Source: an uncultured Pseudomonadota bacterium
GTDB taxonomy: Bacteria > Myxococcota_A > UBA796 > SXON01
Assembly: GCA_903875225.1 (NCBI GenBank)
Contig: CAIQVJ010000118.1
Span: 62,001 to 126,000 of the forward strand
Direction of reading: 5' to 3'
Length of the DNA: 64,000 nucleotides
This document shows, piece after piece, positions 34,100-42,200 of this stretch. Position 1 is the stretch's first letter. Every line of letters starts with the position of its first letter. The notes below the pieces were generated by a model. The model made no database searches. It was given only the letters and a program-made list of their open reading frames with translations, and was not told where the DNA came from. The position numbers were made by a program, and so were the translations under genes.

Positions 34100-35518
34100 T
34101 CACACGGGGCGGAGCACGCCTCGTGGGGTGAGCGCGACCTGCCAGCTCTCGGTTCCGGTCTGCACCATCCAGGCCTCGCCGTCGCTGCGCACGCTGATGC
34201 TGCGCAAGGGCGGGAGCCCCTCCGGCGACGTGCAGAGCGCGACCCCGCCGATGTCGTTCGGCAATGCGGCTGCCAGCGACGTGTAGTCTGCGACCCCGAG
34301 CCCGATCGACAGGACGGCGACGTGCGCGTTGCCGGTCTGCAACGCTTCCGCAACAGCGCGGATCTCCGCGGCGCGATGGTCGCTCACCCGGTAGACCGGC
34401 CCCCCCTCGACGCGCGGCAGGACCTGCCCCGCGGGGGCCGCCACCACGACGCGATGGTGCTCTGCCAGGGTGGCGAGCAGCGGGCCGATGAGCGCCTGCA
34501 GGTCACCCGGGGAGACGGCGCAGCCGATCAGGCCGTCCGACAGCGCCGGCGAGCCGGGCCCGAGCACGCCCGGCCCCGGCTCGGGGACGACGCCGGCGGG
34601 CGCGCGGGATGCCGATCTCCGGCGCGTGGCGAGCCGCAGCCCCACGATGCCGAGCAGCAGGCCGCCGATGGCGCCGGCCCCCCGCCAGCTCATCCAGTAC
34701 GCCGCCTGAGTGGGCTTTGCTATCGCCTGCTCCCAGACCCCGGGCTCCACGCTCGACGGCACAGCGCTCGGGGTGGGCATGGGCTGCGCCTGGCTCGGGC
34801 CGCTCGTGGGCGAATTCAGCGGTGGGTTGGTGGGTACCCCGCCTGCCGCGCCTGCCGCGCCTGCCGCGCCTGCCGCGCCTGCCGCGCCTGCCGCTTTGGC
34901 CGCGGGGTCTCCCCCCAGGCGTTGTCCCTCGGTCGGAGACAGGGCCTTCACCGCGATCACGTCGTCGGTCACGAAGGCCTGGAGAAGCCACTTGCCGTCG
35001 TCCCCGACGAAGGTGACCTCGCTCGAGGCCCAGACCTTGTCCCCGGTCTTGAACTGGACCACCGCGCTGGGTGAGGTGTAGTTTGCCATCCCCGAGTAGA
35101 TGCCATCCCCGGCCCCGGGGTCGTGCTCGAGTCCGGAGTCGTTCAGCGCCACGGTCGTGGCTTTGCCGTCCGGGGCCGTGAGGGTGGCCACGACGGGCGT
35201 CCCCGGGAGGGGGTGGCCGGCGGTGCCCAGCACGACCATGACCGTGCCAGCGACCTGGGCGTTGCCCACGACGCCGGGGAGTCCGGCGGGCGCACCTGCG
35301 GGCAGGCCAGAAGCGGTGGGGTCTGCGGGCGGCAGGCCGGTCGCCCCGCCCGGAGGCAGCCGGACCTCTCCGCCGGACGTCCCGGAGGCCGCGCCGGCTC
35401 CGGAGCCGGACGGTGCTCCCTTTGCCCCGGCCCCGATGGGCGGGGCCGTGGAGGGTTCCCCGGCCCGGGCTGCCCCGCTGCACACAATCATGAGCGCAGC
35501 GATGATGATCTGCCGCAC
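34100..35518 (-). CDS. Membrane protein with anchor-X-like domain and cytoplasmic tail domain, paralogue of 29342-30658
   Basis: 472 residues. The GTG at 35518 was chosen over the GTG at 35536 because a GGAG site lies eight bases before it; it gives the signal MRQIIIAALMIVCSGAARA. A Gly/Ala/Pro-rich stretch (20-90) precedes the beta domain, which has the loop LNDSGLEHDPGAGDGIYSG at about 125-143. An AAG-repeat linker, a membrane helix (GAGAIGGLLLGIVGLRLATRR) and a cytoplasmic domain follow. The latter is clearly related to the one in the 438-residue paralogue (GPGSPALSDGLIGCAV, VLPRVEGGPVYRVS, IGGVALCTSPEG). The function is unknown. The conserved pairing of an extracellular sensor-like domain and a cytosolic domain suggests signalling or scaffolding across the membrane. 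Confidence 0.7.
   Translation of the reverse strand: MRQIIIAALMIVCSGAARAGEPSTAPPIGAGAKGAPSGSGAGAASGTSGGEVRLPPGGATGLPPADPTASGLPAGAPAGLPGVVGNAQVAGTVMVVLGTAGHPLPGTPVVATLTAPDGKATTVALNDSGLEHDPGAGDGIYSGMANYTSPSAVVQFKTGDKVWASSEVTFVGDDGKWLLQAFVTDDVIAVKALSPTEGQRLGGDPAAKAAGAAGAAGAAGAAGAAGGVPTNPPLNSPTSGPSQAQPMPTPSAVPSSVEPGVWEQAIAKPTQAAYWMSWRGAGAIGGLLLGIVGLRLATRRRSASRAPAGVVPEPGPGVLGPGSPALSDGLIGCAVSPGDLQALIGPLLATLAEHHRVVVAAPAGQVLPRVEGGPVYRVSDHRAAEIRAVAEALQTGNAHVAVLSIGLGVADYTSLAAALPNDIGGVALCTSPEGLPPLRSISVRSDGEAWMVQTGTESWQVALTPRGVLRPV
34841..34894. repeat. Six perfect copies of a 9-bp tandem repeat
   Basis: GCCTGCCGC repeated six times without error inside the linker of the anchor-X-like protein, encoding (Ala-Ala-Gly)n on the minus strand. 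Copy number changes keep the frame, so linker length can vary between strains. Confidence 0.95.
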
Positions 35519-35526
35519 GATGGAAT

Positions 35527-35530
35527 CTCC
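35527..35530 (-). promoter_or_regulatory. Ribosome binding site deciding the start of the anchor-X-like gene
   Basis: GGAG on the minus strand, eight bases before the GTG at 35518. The alternative GTG at 35536 has only a G-run upstream. Confidence 0.5.
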
Positions 35531-35605
35531 AGTCACGGCTGTCTAACCCCCCTTGTCCCCCCCCCCCAGCCCGGATAGGCAAATTCGTACTCGTTCGGCA
35601 AACCG

Positions 35606-36157
35606 ATGTTGCTCATTTCCGCGATTCTGACGTTCCTTCCGGCATGTACTGGCCCTTCGACTGACACGTGTGGTGCGGGGATGGGGCGCGCGGATGACGG
35701 CGTGTGCTACCCCCTCGCGACCGGGGACTCCGCGGGGGATGCGGACGCCGACGCCGATGCCGACGCAGACTCCGACACCGACGCAGATTCCGACACCGAC
35801 CCCCACGCGGAGGTGACCATCCAGGGTGACCTCTACCTCGCCACCACCCATGCAGGCGGGGCATGCCAGATGGCTGCGTACGACAGCGCCGATCTGCAGG
35901 CGGACGGCATGCTGCCGCCGGGCTCCAATCCGGACCCGCTCGCGTCCATGCCGGCCGACTGCCCCGAGGCCGGCGTGCCTGAGCCCTACAGTCTCATCTT
36001 CATCTCCCTGGGAGCCTCCGAGGTCGGGGTGCTTGCCTTCGTGGATCCCGACGGTGACCCGGGCACCCACGACGTGACCATCACGCCGTACAGCGCCACG
36101 CCGTTGTCCATCGCAGACGGGATGACCTACACGGGGATCGACGTCTACGCGCCATGA
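35606..36157 (+). CDS. Small lipoprotein with Asp-rich linker
   Basis: A 183-residue lipoprotein: MLLISAILTFLPAC has a usable lipobox (LPAC). A short Cys-containing start (TDTCGAGMGRADDGVCYPL) is followed by an Asp-Ala/Asp-Ser/Asp-Thr linker (about 44-65). A beta-rich domain of 115 residues then follows (TIQGDLYLATTHAGGACQMAAYD ... GVLAFVDPDGDPGTHDVTITPYSATPLSIADGMTYTGIDVYAP). The final domain resembles small carboxypeptidase-regulatory-like or Big-type beta sandwiches, with low certainty. It stands alone between two module genes and may be a surface accessory protein. Confidence 0.6.
   Translation: MLLISAILTFLPACTGPSTDTCGAGMGRADDGVCYPLATGDSAGDADADADADADSDTDADSDTDPHAEVTIQGDLYLATTHAGGACQMAAYDSADLQADGMLPPGSNPDPLASMPADCPEAGVPEPYSLIFISLGASEVGVLAFVDPDGDPGTHDVTITPYSATPLSIADGMTYTGIDVYAP
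35742..35808 (+). repeat. Low-complexity Asp-rich coding repeat
   Basis: Runs of GACGCC/GATGCC/GACACC encoding (Asp-Ala/Ser/Thr)n. The same type of linker occurs in the two giant surface proteins at 18.4-23.6 kb. Confidence 0.6.
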
Positions 36158-36166
36158 GCGCCGCGG

Positions 36167-37525
36167 TCAGGGCGTGCCCGACTTGTCCAGCAGCTGGAAG
36201 TAGCCGCGTTGCTGCAGGTCTTTCTTCTGGGCCTCGAGCAGTTCGACGCGCGGCACCAGCCCGGTTGCGATCGCTCGCTCCTCGTGCCAGGCCTCCAGGC
36301 CCGCGAACAGCGCCGCCGCCCCTGGAGCGGCTTCATCGAGCGCGTGCCGCTCCCCCGGATCGGCCAACAGGTCGTAGAATCTTCGACCCGAGCCGGCCCC
36401 TGGCGCCACAGAGGCGCGAATGCCTTTCGAGGTTCGGGTGCGCGCCGAGGTCAGCGTGGTGGTGACGCTGTACACCACCCGCTCCTCGTAGGACCCGTCG
36501 GCCGGGGACTCCGGCTGCATCAACGGGAGCAGGGACTGTCCGTCCATCGTCCTGTCTGCGGGGATGCCGGCCCGGGCCAGGATCGTCGGCGCGAGATCGA
36601 TGGTCTGGACCATCGTGTCCACCTCGCCGGGCTTCCTCGTCGGGTCCCAGATCAGGAGCGGGATTCGCAGGACGGTGTCGAACAGCACGGAGTGTGCGTA
36701 CATCACGTGATCGCCCAGGTCCTCGCCGTGGTCGGAGGTGAGCACGATGACCGTGTCGTTGGCCACCCCGCTGGCGCCCAACTGGTTGAGCAGGTCTGCG
36801 ACCACCGCATCGAAGGCATGGATCCGGGCCTCGTAGTGGGCGACCATGTGGGTGTGGGCTGCGGCGTCTCCCACCTTCCCGACGATCGCCTCGTACTCCT
36901 CCGTCATCAGGTGGCCCCCGGTGCATCCGAAGATGGCCGGCTCGTAGAGGTGCAACGCCGCTGTGGGTATCGGGGCGTAGTGGAGGTCGATGTTGTGCAC
37001 GTACGCGAAGAACGGGCGCTCGGGCTCCTCGGCGATCCAGGCCGACAGTGGCACCGTGTAGTCGCCCTGCTCGGTCGTTGCCGTCGATCCGAAGCCGCGT
37101 CCGAGCTGGTTCGGGCCCAGCGAGGTGTGGCCCCAGTAGGCGACGGAGCGGTACCCGTAGTAGCCGAGAGTCTCCGCGAGCGATCGGGTGTTGCCGTCCC
37201 AGGCCGGGTGGGTGTTGTCCACCACGTTGAGCAGTAGCGGGTAGTGCCCGGTGAGCAGGGAGTAGGCTGCGGGGAGGGTCCAGCCGGCCTGGCTGATCGC
37301 CCGGGTGAACCGCTGCGATCGGCTCGCCAGCATGGTCATCGTGGGGGCGATCCGTGCACCGTCGCGCTCCGCGAGCAGCCAGTCTGCGCCGAAGCTGTCG
37401 ATGTCGATCACCAGGAAGTTCGGGCGGGTGGGGCTCTCCGGAGCGGCCGGCTCGGGCCCGGACCCCGCGGTGCATGCGCTGAGCACCAGGGCGGCGAGGA
37501 CGCAGCGAAGGGTCGGCACCGCCAT
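36167..37525 (-). CDS. Sulfatase-like lipoprotein with Thr nucleophile position (module 2)
   Basis: A 452-residue lipoprotein (lipobox LSAC18; ATG at 37525 with GGAG upstream). Core motifs: NFLVIDIDSFGADWL (Asp41/Asp43), QAGWTLPAAYSLLTG with Thr83 at the nucleophile position and Ala where sulfatases have Arg, and VLTSDHGEDLGDH with the standard Asp265-His266 pair. It differs from the three other copies, which have Asn there and a Cys cluster; this one lacks both changes. A longer insert (ALHLYEPAIFGCTGGHLMTEEYEAIVGKVGDAAAHTH) follows the HNID block. The C-terminal QKKDLQQRGYFQ matches the shared ending. A Thr-based phosphodiesterase or phosphotransferase is likely. It ends the minus-strand operon of module 2. 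Confidence 0.8.
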   Translation of the reverse strand: MAVPTLRCVLAALVLSACTAGSGPEPAAPESPTRPNFLVIDIDSFGADWLLAERDGARIAPTMTMLASRSQRFTRAISQAGWTLPAAYSLLTGHYPLLLNVVDNTHPAWDGNTRSLAETLGYYGYRSVAYWGHTSLGPNQLGRGFGSTATTEQGDYTVPLSAWIAEEPERPFFAYVHNIDLHYAPIPTAALHLYEPAIFGCTGGHLMTEEYEAIVGKVGDAAAHTHMVAHYEARIHAFDAVVADLLNQLGASGVANDTVIVLTSDHGEDLGDHVMYAHSVLFDTVLRIPLLIWDPTRKPGEVDTMVQTIDLAPTILARAGIPADRTMDGQSLLPLMQPESPADGSYEERVVYSVTTTLTSARTRTSKGIRASVAPGAGSGRRFYDLLADPGERHALDEAAPGAAALFAGLEAWHEERAIATGLVPRVELLEAQKKDLQQRGYFQLLDKSGTP

Positions 37526-37572
37526 GGAGTATCTCCGAGCGGCACAGCGGGTGTCCATCGGGACCCGCCTCG

Positions 37573-39252
37573 TCACGGCGCGCCGGCCTCGAGGTCGTAG
37601 GCTGCGACCGTGAGTCCGGCGTTCTGTGACCAGGCCACCGGCGGACCCGCGAGCGTGCCGAGCCCGTCCAGCACAGCGTCCCGGTCGCTGGGCTCGAAGA
37701 GGTCCAGGTATACGACCACCACCTCGACTCCGGTGGCGAGCGTCGACTCGCGCAGCTTCCGGGCCATCCCCGCGCGCCCTGCCGGGGAGGCGTCCGCGAG
37801 GCCCAGGATCCCGTCGAAGAGCGTGCGTGCGACGCCCTCGGAGGGGTCTTCGCTGTAGGCCCCGAGGCACCGGTGCATCACCGGTCGGTGGTGGAGCGTC
37901 TGGAAGTAGCACCAGCGGTTGCGCATCCACATCTCGAAGTCCTGACCGGTGGAGGGGTCTTCGGGCATCAGGTCGAGGATGCGGCGCCCGGGGGCGAGCG
38001 CGTCGTAGACGGCCGGCCCGACGGCGGGGACGCTCTCGATGCGCTGGGGCACCGCGTTCAGCACGATGCCGTCGAGCCCCGCGAGCACGAGCAGGGGCGC
38101 CGCCCGCGCCGCTCCGGCCTCGGCGGCCAGGACGTCCGCCACCTGCGCGGCCACGAGCCCCCCGCACAGGTGGAAGAGCCACAGCGCCCGCACCGGGAAG
38201 TGGAAGAACGTTGCGGCGCTGCCGATGAGGGAAGCGCCGGGGAGGACCACACTCAGCTCGTCGCCCAGCCCCCCGCGGAGGTTCAGGCCGGTCGAGAGGA
38301 CGAGGGCGGCGATGGCGATGCCCGTGAGGGTCCGCCACCCGCGTCGCGTCCGCAGCACGACCGGGGCCGCGCAGAGCAGCGCCACCGTGACGAAGCCCAG
38401 CGGGGCGGCGACCGAGTGCTCGAGCAGGTCGGCCACCGGCGCCTGGGTCGCGGCGGTCGAGATCGTGGTGAGCACGGCGTCGGAGAGCGTTGCGAGCGGT
38501 CCGCCCGCGCCGCCCGAGCCGCTCGCGAAGACCAGCGCGAAGGCGATGCACGGGGGCAGGGCGCCCACCAGGAAACCGGCGAGCGGTCGCAGCAGCCGCC
38601 AGCGGTCCGCTCGCACGAACAGCGCGCGCAGGCCGAGGACGAGCCCCAGGCCGGCGCCGAGCACGCCCAGATACCCGGAGGTGTAGAGCGCGAAGGAGAG
38701 CGCCGTACCCGCGAGGAGGCCGTCGCCGACGGTCCCGCCGGGGCCCGAGGCGCGCAGCAGCCCGAGGGCGAGCAGGGGCAGGAACGGATCGAGCAGGAAG
38801 TACACGTGCCCGTCGAGGATCGCGGTGGCGGCGAGGCCGGGGAACGCCCACGCGAGCCCAGCGATGATGGACCAGGGGGACCGCACGCCCAGCCCCAGGA
38901 CGGCGCAGCGCTCGGCGGCCAGCCCGCCGATGACCGGCCCGGCGAGCACCAGGAACTGGACGATGCGATGGGCGCCCAGCGCGGGCCCGAGGAGCCAGCC
39001 GATGCCGAGCACCACGTAGCTGTCGATGCGATAGAAACTCTCCCCGTCCGGACCGCCGGTGAGCGGGCTGTGCAGCTCAGGGAGCAGGTCCCGGGCGCTG
39101 TCGACGAGCCAGTACACCCCGTACACGTCGTTCTGGCGCGTGAGCACATCGGTGCCCAGGCGCGCGTACGGCCAGGAGAACATCACCGAGACGACGCACA
39201 GCGCCAGCGTCGCCAGCGCGGTCTGGGCTGCCCAGCCCGGCTTTCCCTTCAT
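37573..39252 (-). CDS. GT-C-like polytopic membrane protein (module 2)
   Basis: A 559-residue protein with about ten membrane helices. After the first helix an outward loop reads RQNDVYGVYWLVDSARDLLPELHSPLTGGPDGESFYRIDSYVV. The Asp and the P-x-GG element recur in the proteins at 44520-46130 and 46118-47941, so the three are related. The C-terminal soluble part (TGQDFEMWMRNRWCYFQTLHHRPVMHRCLGAYSED ... VEVVVVYLDLFEPSDRDAVLDGLG) is also of the same kind as in the others. Such proteins probably use lipid-linked sugars, but no named family is certain. The ATG overlaps the TGA of the upstream gene (ATGA), tying it to the tail-anchored protein gene. Confidence 0.7.
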   Translation of the reverse strand: MKGKPGWAAQTALATLALCVVSVMFSWPYARLGTDVLTRQNDVYGVYWLVDSARDLLPELHSPLTGGPDGESFYRIDSYVVLGIGWLLGPALGAHRIVQFLVLAGPVIGGLAAERCAVLGLGVRSPWSIIAGLAWAFPGLAATAILDGHVYFLLDPFLPLLALGLLRASGPGGTVGDGLLAGTALSFALYTSGYLGVLGAGLGLVLGLRALFVRADRWRLLRPLAGFLVGALPPCIAFALVFASGSGGAGGPLATLSDAVLTTISTAATQAPVADLLEHSVAAPLGFVTVALLCAAPVVLRTRRGWRTLTGIAIAALVLSTGLNLRGGLGDELSVVLPGASLIGSAATFFHFPVRALWLFHLCGGLVAAQVADVLAAEAGAARAAPLLVLAGLDGIVLNAVPQRIESVPAVGPAVYDALAPGRRILDLMPEDPSTGQDFEMWMRNRWCYFQTLHHRPVMHRCLGAYSEDPSEGVARTLFDGILGLADASPAGRAGMARKLRESTLATGVEVVVVYLDLFEPSDRDAVLDGLGTLAGPPVAWSQNAGLTVAAYDLEAGAP

Positions 39253-39854
39253 CGCGGCCGCTTGCGCGAGAGCGCGAGGAAGCACACGTACACCGCGCAG
39301 AGGAGCCCCCAACCGAAGCCGCCGAGCAGGGCGACCTGGGTTCCCTTGACGTCCGTCGGCGAGTCGAAGTGGCTCCACGCCGTGCGCTCGACGACGGGCT
39401 GCGCGCCGGAGACGTCGATGACGTAGGAGAGGGTCATGCCGTGCAGATCGTCCAGACGGACGATGCGCTGGTAGAGGCTCTGCGTGGTGCCGCGCACCTC
39501 GCCCGAGATCTCGAGGTCTGCGACCCAGGCCGGGGTGAGCACGCAGGTCGCGAGGCTGCCCACGGGGGGCGCGTCTGCGCTGGTCGTGGAGGCGAGCGTG
39601 TCCACGGTGCAGGAGACGTCACCCTCCGGGCGGTGGATGACGACCGCGAGGTTGTCCAGATCCCCGGTGGGCGGGTCCACCGCCACCCGGATGATGAGCT
39701 GCTGTGAGGCCACCTGCGGGGCTCCCAGCTCGGATGCGGCCGGGAGGGAGCCTGCTGTCGGCGCGGGCAGGGCGCCGGGGCCGGGCGGGGGCAGGGTGTC
39801 GGGCCCTGGCGGGGGCAGAGCGCCGGGGCCGGGCGGGGGCAGGGTCGGCGTCAC
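39249..39854 (-). CDS. Tail-anchored protein with Pro-Gly repeats (module 2)
   Basis: A 201-residue protein with no signal peptide. Residues 1-35 are three repeats of about ten residues (LPPPGPGA / LPPPGPDT / LPPPGPGA). A beta-rich domain with two Cys residues follows (about 50-165, QQLIIRVAVDPPTGDLDNLAVVIHRPEGDVSCTVDTLA ... CVLTPAWVADLEISGEVRG). A membrane helix near the end (about 170-196, QVALLGGFGWGLLCAVYVCFLAL) is followed by SRKRPR, so the N-terminal part may be extracytoplasmic only if the helix acts as a signal anchor. GTG start overlapping the upstream TGA. Unknown function. Confidence 0.6.
   Translation of the reverse strand: MTPTLPPPGPGALPPPGPDTLPPPGPGALPAPTAGSLPAASELGAPQVASQQLIIRVAVDPPTGDLDNLAVVIHRPEGDVSCTVDTLASTTSADAPPVGSLATCVLTPAWVADLEISGEVRGTTQSLYQRIVRLDDLHGMTLSYVIDVSGAQPVVERTAWSHFDSPTDVKGTQVALLGGFGWGLLCAVYVCFLALSRKRPR
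39765..39847 (-). repeat. Approximate 30-bp tandem coding repeat (Pro-Gly)
   Basis: About three diverged copies of a GGGGGCAGGGNGCCGGGGCC-like unit encode the LPPPGPGA repeats at the N terminus of the tail-anchored protein. Confidence 0.6.
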
Positions 39855-40921
39855 GGACGGGCCTCCCGGATCCGGATCGGGGTCCCGTCTGCCGTGTCAA
39901 AAGGCCGGGCGACCCACCCGGACGCGTCGGGCTGAACGTCGAGGAGACGGCCGCCAGGGAGCACCACGCTCCCGTCGTCCACGAGGTGGAGCGTGGCGCC
40001 GAGGCGCCGGTGGGCTTCGAGGAGGGCCTTGCCTCCCCGCCCCGCCGGCTCGGTCTCGATCGCGGAGGCCCCTTCGACGATGACGTGTACGTGGAGGCCC
40101 GCGCGCTTGAGGTGGCGCACGGCGGCACGGACCCGGCCGACTCCGGGCCGGAGCTCTCCAGCGAACCATACCCCGATGGCGGGGTTGCCGAGCCGTTCCT
40201 GAAGGCCGTCGCGCGGCCCCTCGGCGACGATCAGCACTGCACCCCGGGCCGCCAGATCCGCCGCGAGGTCGTGCAGGAACCGATCCCGGAGCTCCGGGGC
40301 CAGGCGCCACACGCATGTCTGGCCGGGGGCGGCCGCAGACTCCGGGCCGTCCGGGCGGGCAGGGGGTTCGGCGCGGAGGAGCGGCGGGGGGCGACGATAA
40401 GCCAGCCCCGCTGTCAGCCCCAGCACCAGCCCGAAGACCAGCAGGGACCCTCCCTCCAGCACGATGTCGCTAGCGGGCGCGCCCAGGGGTGCCAGGGCCG
40501 GCTCCGAGTCCAGCCTGCCGGATCGGAAGCGGACGAGGAGCGCGGGCCCCAGCCCCTCGTCCCGGACGCGCAGGGAGGCCACGCCCAGCGACACGTCGTC
40601 TGTGGGCGTGGCGTGCAGGGTCGCTGTCACGTCCTGGCCGGTGAGCTTGTGGGACTCTCCGGAGTACATGTTGTCGCCGCGCTCGCCGTCCGGGGGATTG
40701 CCGTCGTCGTGCAGGGTCACGCTCTCCTGGTTCTTGCCGTCGTCGAGCGCCAGGGTCGGCGCGGCGTCGGGCCCCCCGAGGATGCCGTCGGAGTCCCGCA
40801 GCCGCACCATGAGGTCATGCGTGTCCGCACCGGCGGCCGGGGCTTCCGCCCAGGCCGGGCTCGCGCAGGCGAGGGCGACCATCGCGATTCCGGCCGCGGG
40901 CCAGGGACGCCGCCAGCTCAC
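39851..40921 (-). CDS. Membrane protein with anchor-X-like domain (module 2)
   Basis: A 356-residue protein with a signal peptide (GTG start at 40921, GTGA overlap with the SGNH gene; cleavage after PAWA). The extracytoplasmic beta domain carries the shared loop LHDDGNPPDGERGDNMYSG (70-88). A membrane helix at about 155-175 (GGSLLVFGLVLGLTAGLAYRR) is followed by a cytoplasmic domain that starts like an alpha/beta fold (FLHDLAADLAARGAVLIVAEGPRDGL, HLKRAGLHVHVIVEGASAIETEP). The layout matches the 438- and 472-residue proteins, but the cytoplasmic domain is diverged and the Pro/Gly linker is missing. It forms a tightly coupled operon with its neighbours on both sides. Confidence 0.7.
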   Translation of the reverse strand: MSWRRPWPAAGIAMVALACASPAWAEAPAAGADTHDLMVRLRDSDGILGGPDAAPTLALDDGKNQESVTLHDDGNPPDGERGDNMYSGESHKLTGQDVTATLHATPTDDVSLGVASLRVRDEGLGPALLVRFRSGRLDSEPALAPLGAPASDIVLEGGSLLVFGLVLGLTAGLAYRRPPPLLRAEPPARPDGPESAAAPGQTCVWRLAPELRDRFLHDLAADLAARGAVLIVAEGPRDGLQERLGNPAIGVWFAGELRPGVGRVRAAVRHLKRAGLHVHVIVEGASAIETEPAGRGGKALLEAHRRLGATLHLVDDGSVVLPGGRLLDVQPDASGWVARPFDTADGTPIRIREARP

Positions 40922-42072
40922 GGCTTCGGCAGCGCATTTTCGAGGACCGGCCACACGGCGCGGGCCAGCACGCCGTGCCCCGCAGAGGAGGGGTGGATCC
41001 CATCCCAGAACAGCCCCTCGGCACCGGTCGCCCACTCGGCGCGCATCGCCGCCGGGCCGTCCACTCGCGGAAACCCACCCTTGTAGGCCGCGAGGGCGCT
41101 CGCGCACCGGTAGGCGCCGGGGCTGGGCATCGTGAGGGACGTGGTCCCCCGGATGACCTCCTCGCATGCCGCGGCGCTCGCCTCGTCCGTGACCGCCGGG
41201 TTCTCCGTGGCCCGGTAGTCGCGGTCCGGGGGGGAGGTCGAGACGAGGACGATGAGCTTCGCGCCAGCGTCCTGGCAGCGTCGGTTCAGGCCGAGCGCGA
41301 TGTCCACAGCCGCCGCGGGGGTGACGCGCGGCCCGGACGTGGGGCGCGGGGCAGGCAGGAACCGGTCCCGGAGCGCCAGGGCCCACCGGAAGGAGGCGAA
41401 CTGTCCGAAGATCGGTCGGGCGCGCGACAGGGCGTCCCCGGCCCACTGTTCATCCGGGACGGAGGTCGTGAGCATCGTGTCGGAGACCCCGAGGTAGGCG
41501 ATCACGACGTCTGCCTTCAGCCCCGCGTCGAGCCAGCGATCGAGGGCGAGGAGCATCTGCACGCTCGACCAGCCGGGCAGGGCGCCGTCGATCACGTCGA
41601 CAGGGCGTCCGTTCTGCACGCTCAGCTTCTCGAGCTGGCGCTCGAGGCTGAACTCCCAGGGGATGCCGAACCCCCACATGCTGGAGTCGCCGAGCAGGAG
41701 CACCTGGCGCGCCCCCGGCCCCTGGGACTGGGGCGGGTCTTCGTCGCGGTGTCCCCAGGCGTCGTTTCGCGTCGTCGTGGGGTCCTCACTCGGCCCGCCG
41801 ACCACCTTGGCGGCCTGGGCCAGGCTGCTGTCGATGATCACGGCTCCGGGGCGCCCGACCCAGCCGATCACCGGATCGGCCATCATGTTCTTCGGCAGCA
41901 TGCCCGTGTGCATCACCTCCATCGCCTGCCCGGGCTGGATCTCCGGAGGATCCCCCGCGAGACGCGCGATCACCTCGGCGAGCCCGAACAGGAGCACGAG
42001 CGGGATGAGGCTGTACGCGGCGCGACGCAGTCGGATCGGCCCGCTGCTCGCCGGTTCGAGCCTGCGCCACAT
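40918..42072 (-). CDS. Membrane-anchored SGNH/GDSL-family hydrolase (module 2)
   Basis: 384 residues from the ATG at 42072 (an upstream GTG at 42120 is possible). N-terminal anchor at about 18-37 (AAYSLIPLVLLFGLAEVIARL), of the same type as in the 330-residue SGNH protein near 57 kb. SGNH blocks: VLLLGDSSMWGFG (Ser130), DGALPGWSS (Gly), AYLGVSDTML (Asp/Ser in the Asn block, an unusual replacement) and WDGIHPSSAGH (Asp/His). The third block reads GVSD instead of GxND, so the oxyanion hole may differ. Probable acylesterase or acyltransferase acting at the outer face of the inner membrane. First gene of the coupled set SGNH - anchor-X - tail-anchored - GT-C. Confidence 0.75.
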   Translation of the reverse strand: MWRRLEPASSGPIRLRRAAYSLIPLVLLFGLAEVIARLAGDPPEIQPGQAMEVMHTGMLPKNMMADPVIGWVGRPGAVIIDSSLAQAAKVVGGPSEDPTTTRNDAWGHRDEDPPQSQGPGARQVLLLGDSSMWGFGIPWEFSLERQLEKLSVQNGRPVDVIDGALPGWSSVQMLLALDRWLDAGLKADVVIAYLGVSDTMLTTSVPDEQWAGDALSRARPIFGQFASFRWALALRDRFLPAPRPTSGPRVTPAAAVDIALGLNRRCQDAGAKLIVLVSTSPPDRDYRATENPAVTDEASAAACEEVIRGTTSLTMPSPGAYRCASALAAYKGGFPRVDGPAAMRAEWATGAEGLFWDGIHPSSAGHGVLARAVWPVLENALPKP

Positions 42073-42200
42073 CCGCCGTAGACCCCGCGCATAGCGGCCC
42101 GGTTGCCGCGATCTAGCCACCGTCGATTCCGGAAGACGTCAAGACACTCAGATGCACACGGCGCTCTTTCCACGAACGTACTTGAAAGGGGCTGCGGTTG

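Noticed and set aside
35545-35575. C-rich run as a regulatory or structural element
   Set aside because: A simple homopolymer-rich stretch in a short intergenic region; no symmetry or known motif, and it may be affected by sequencing errors.
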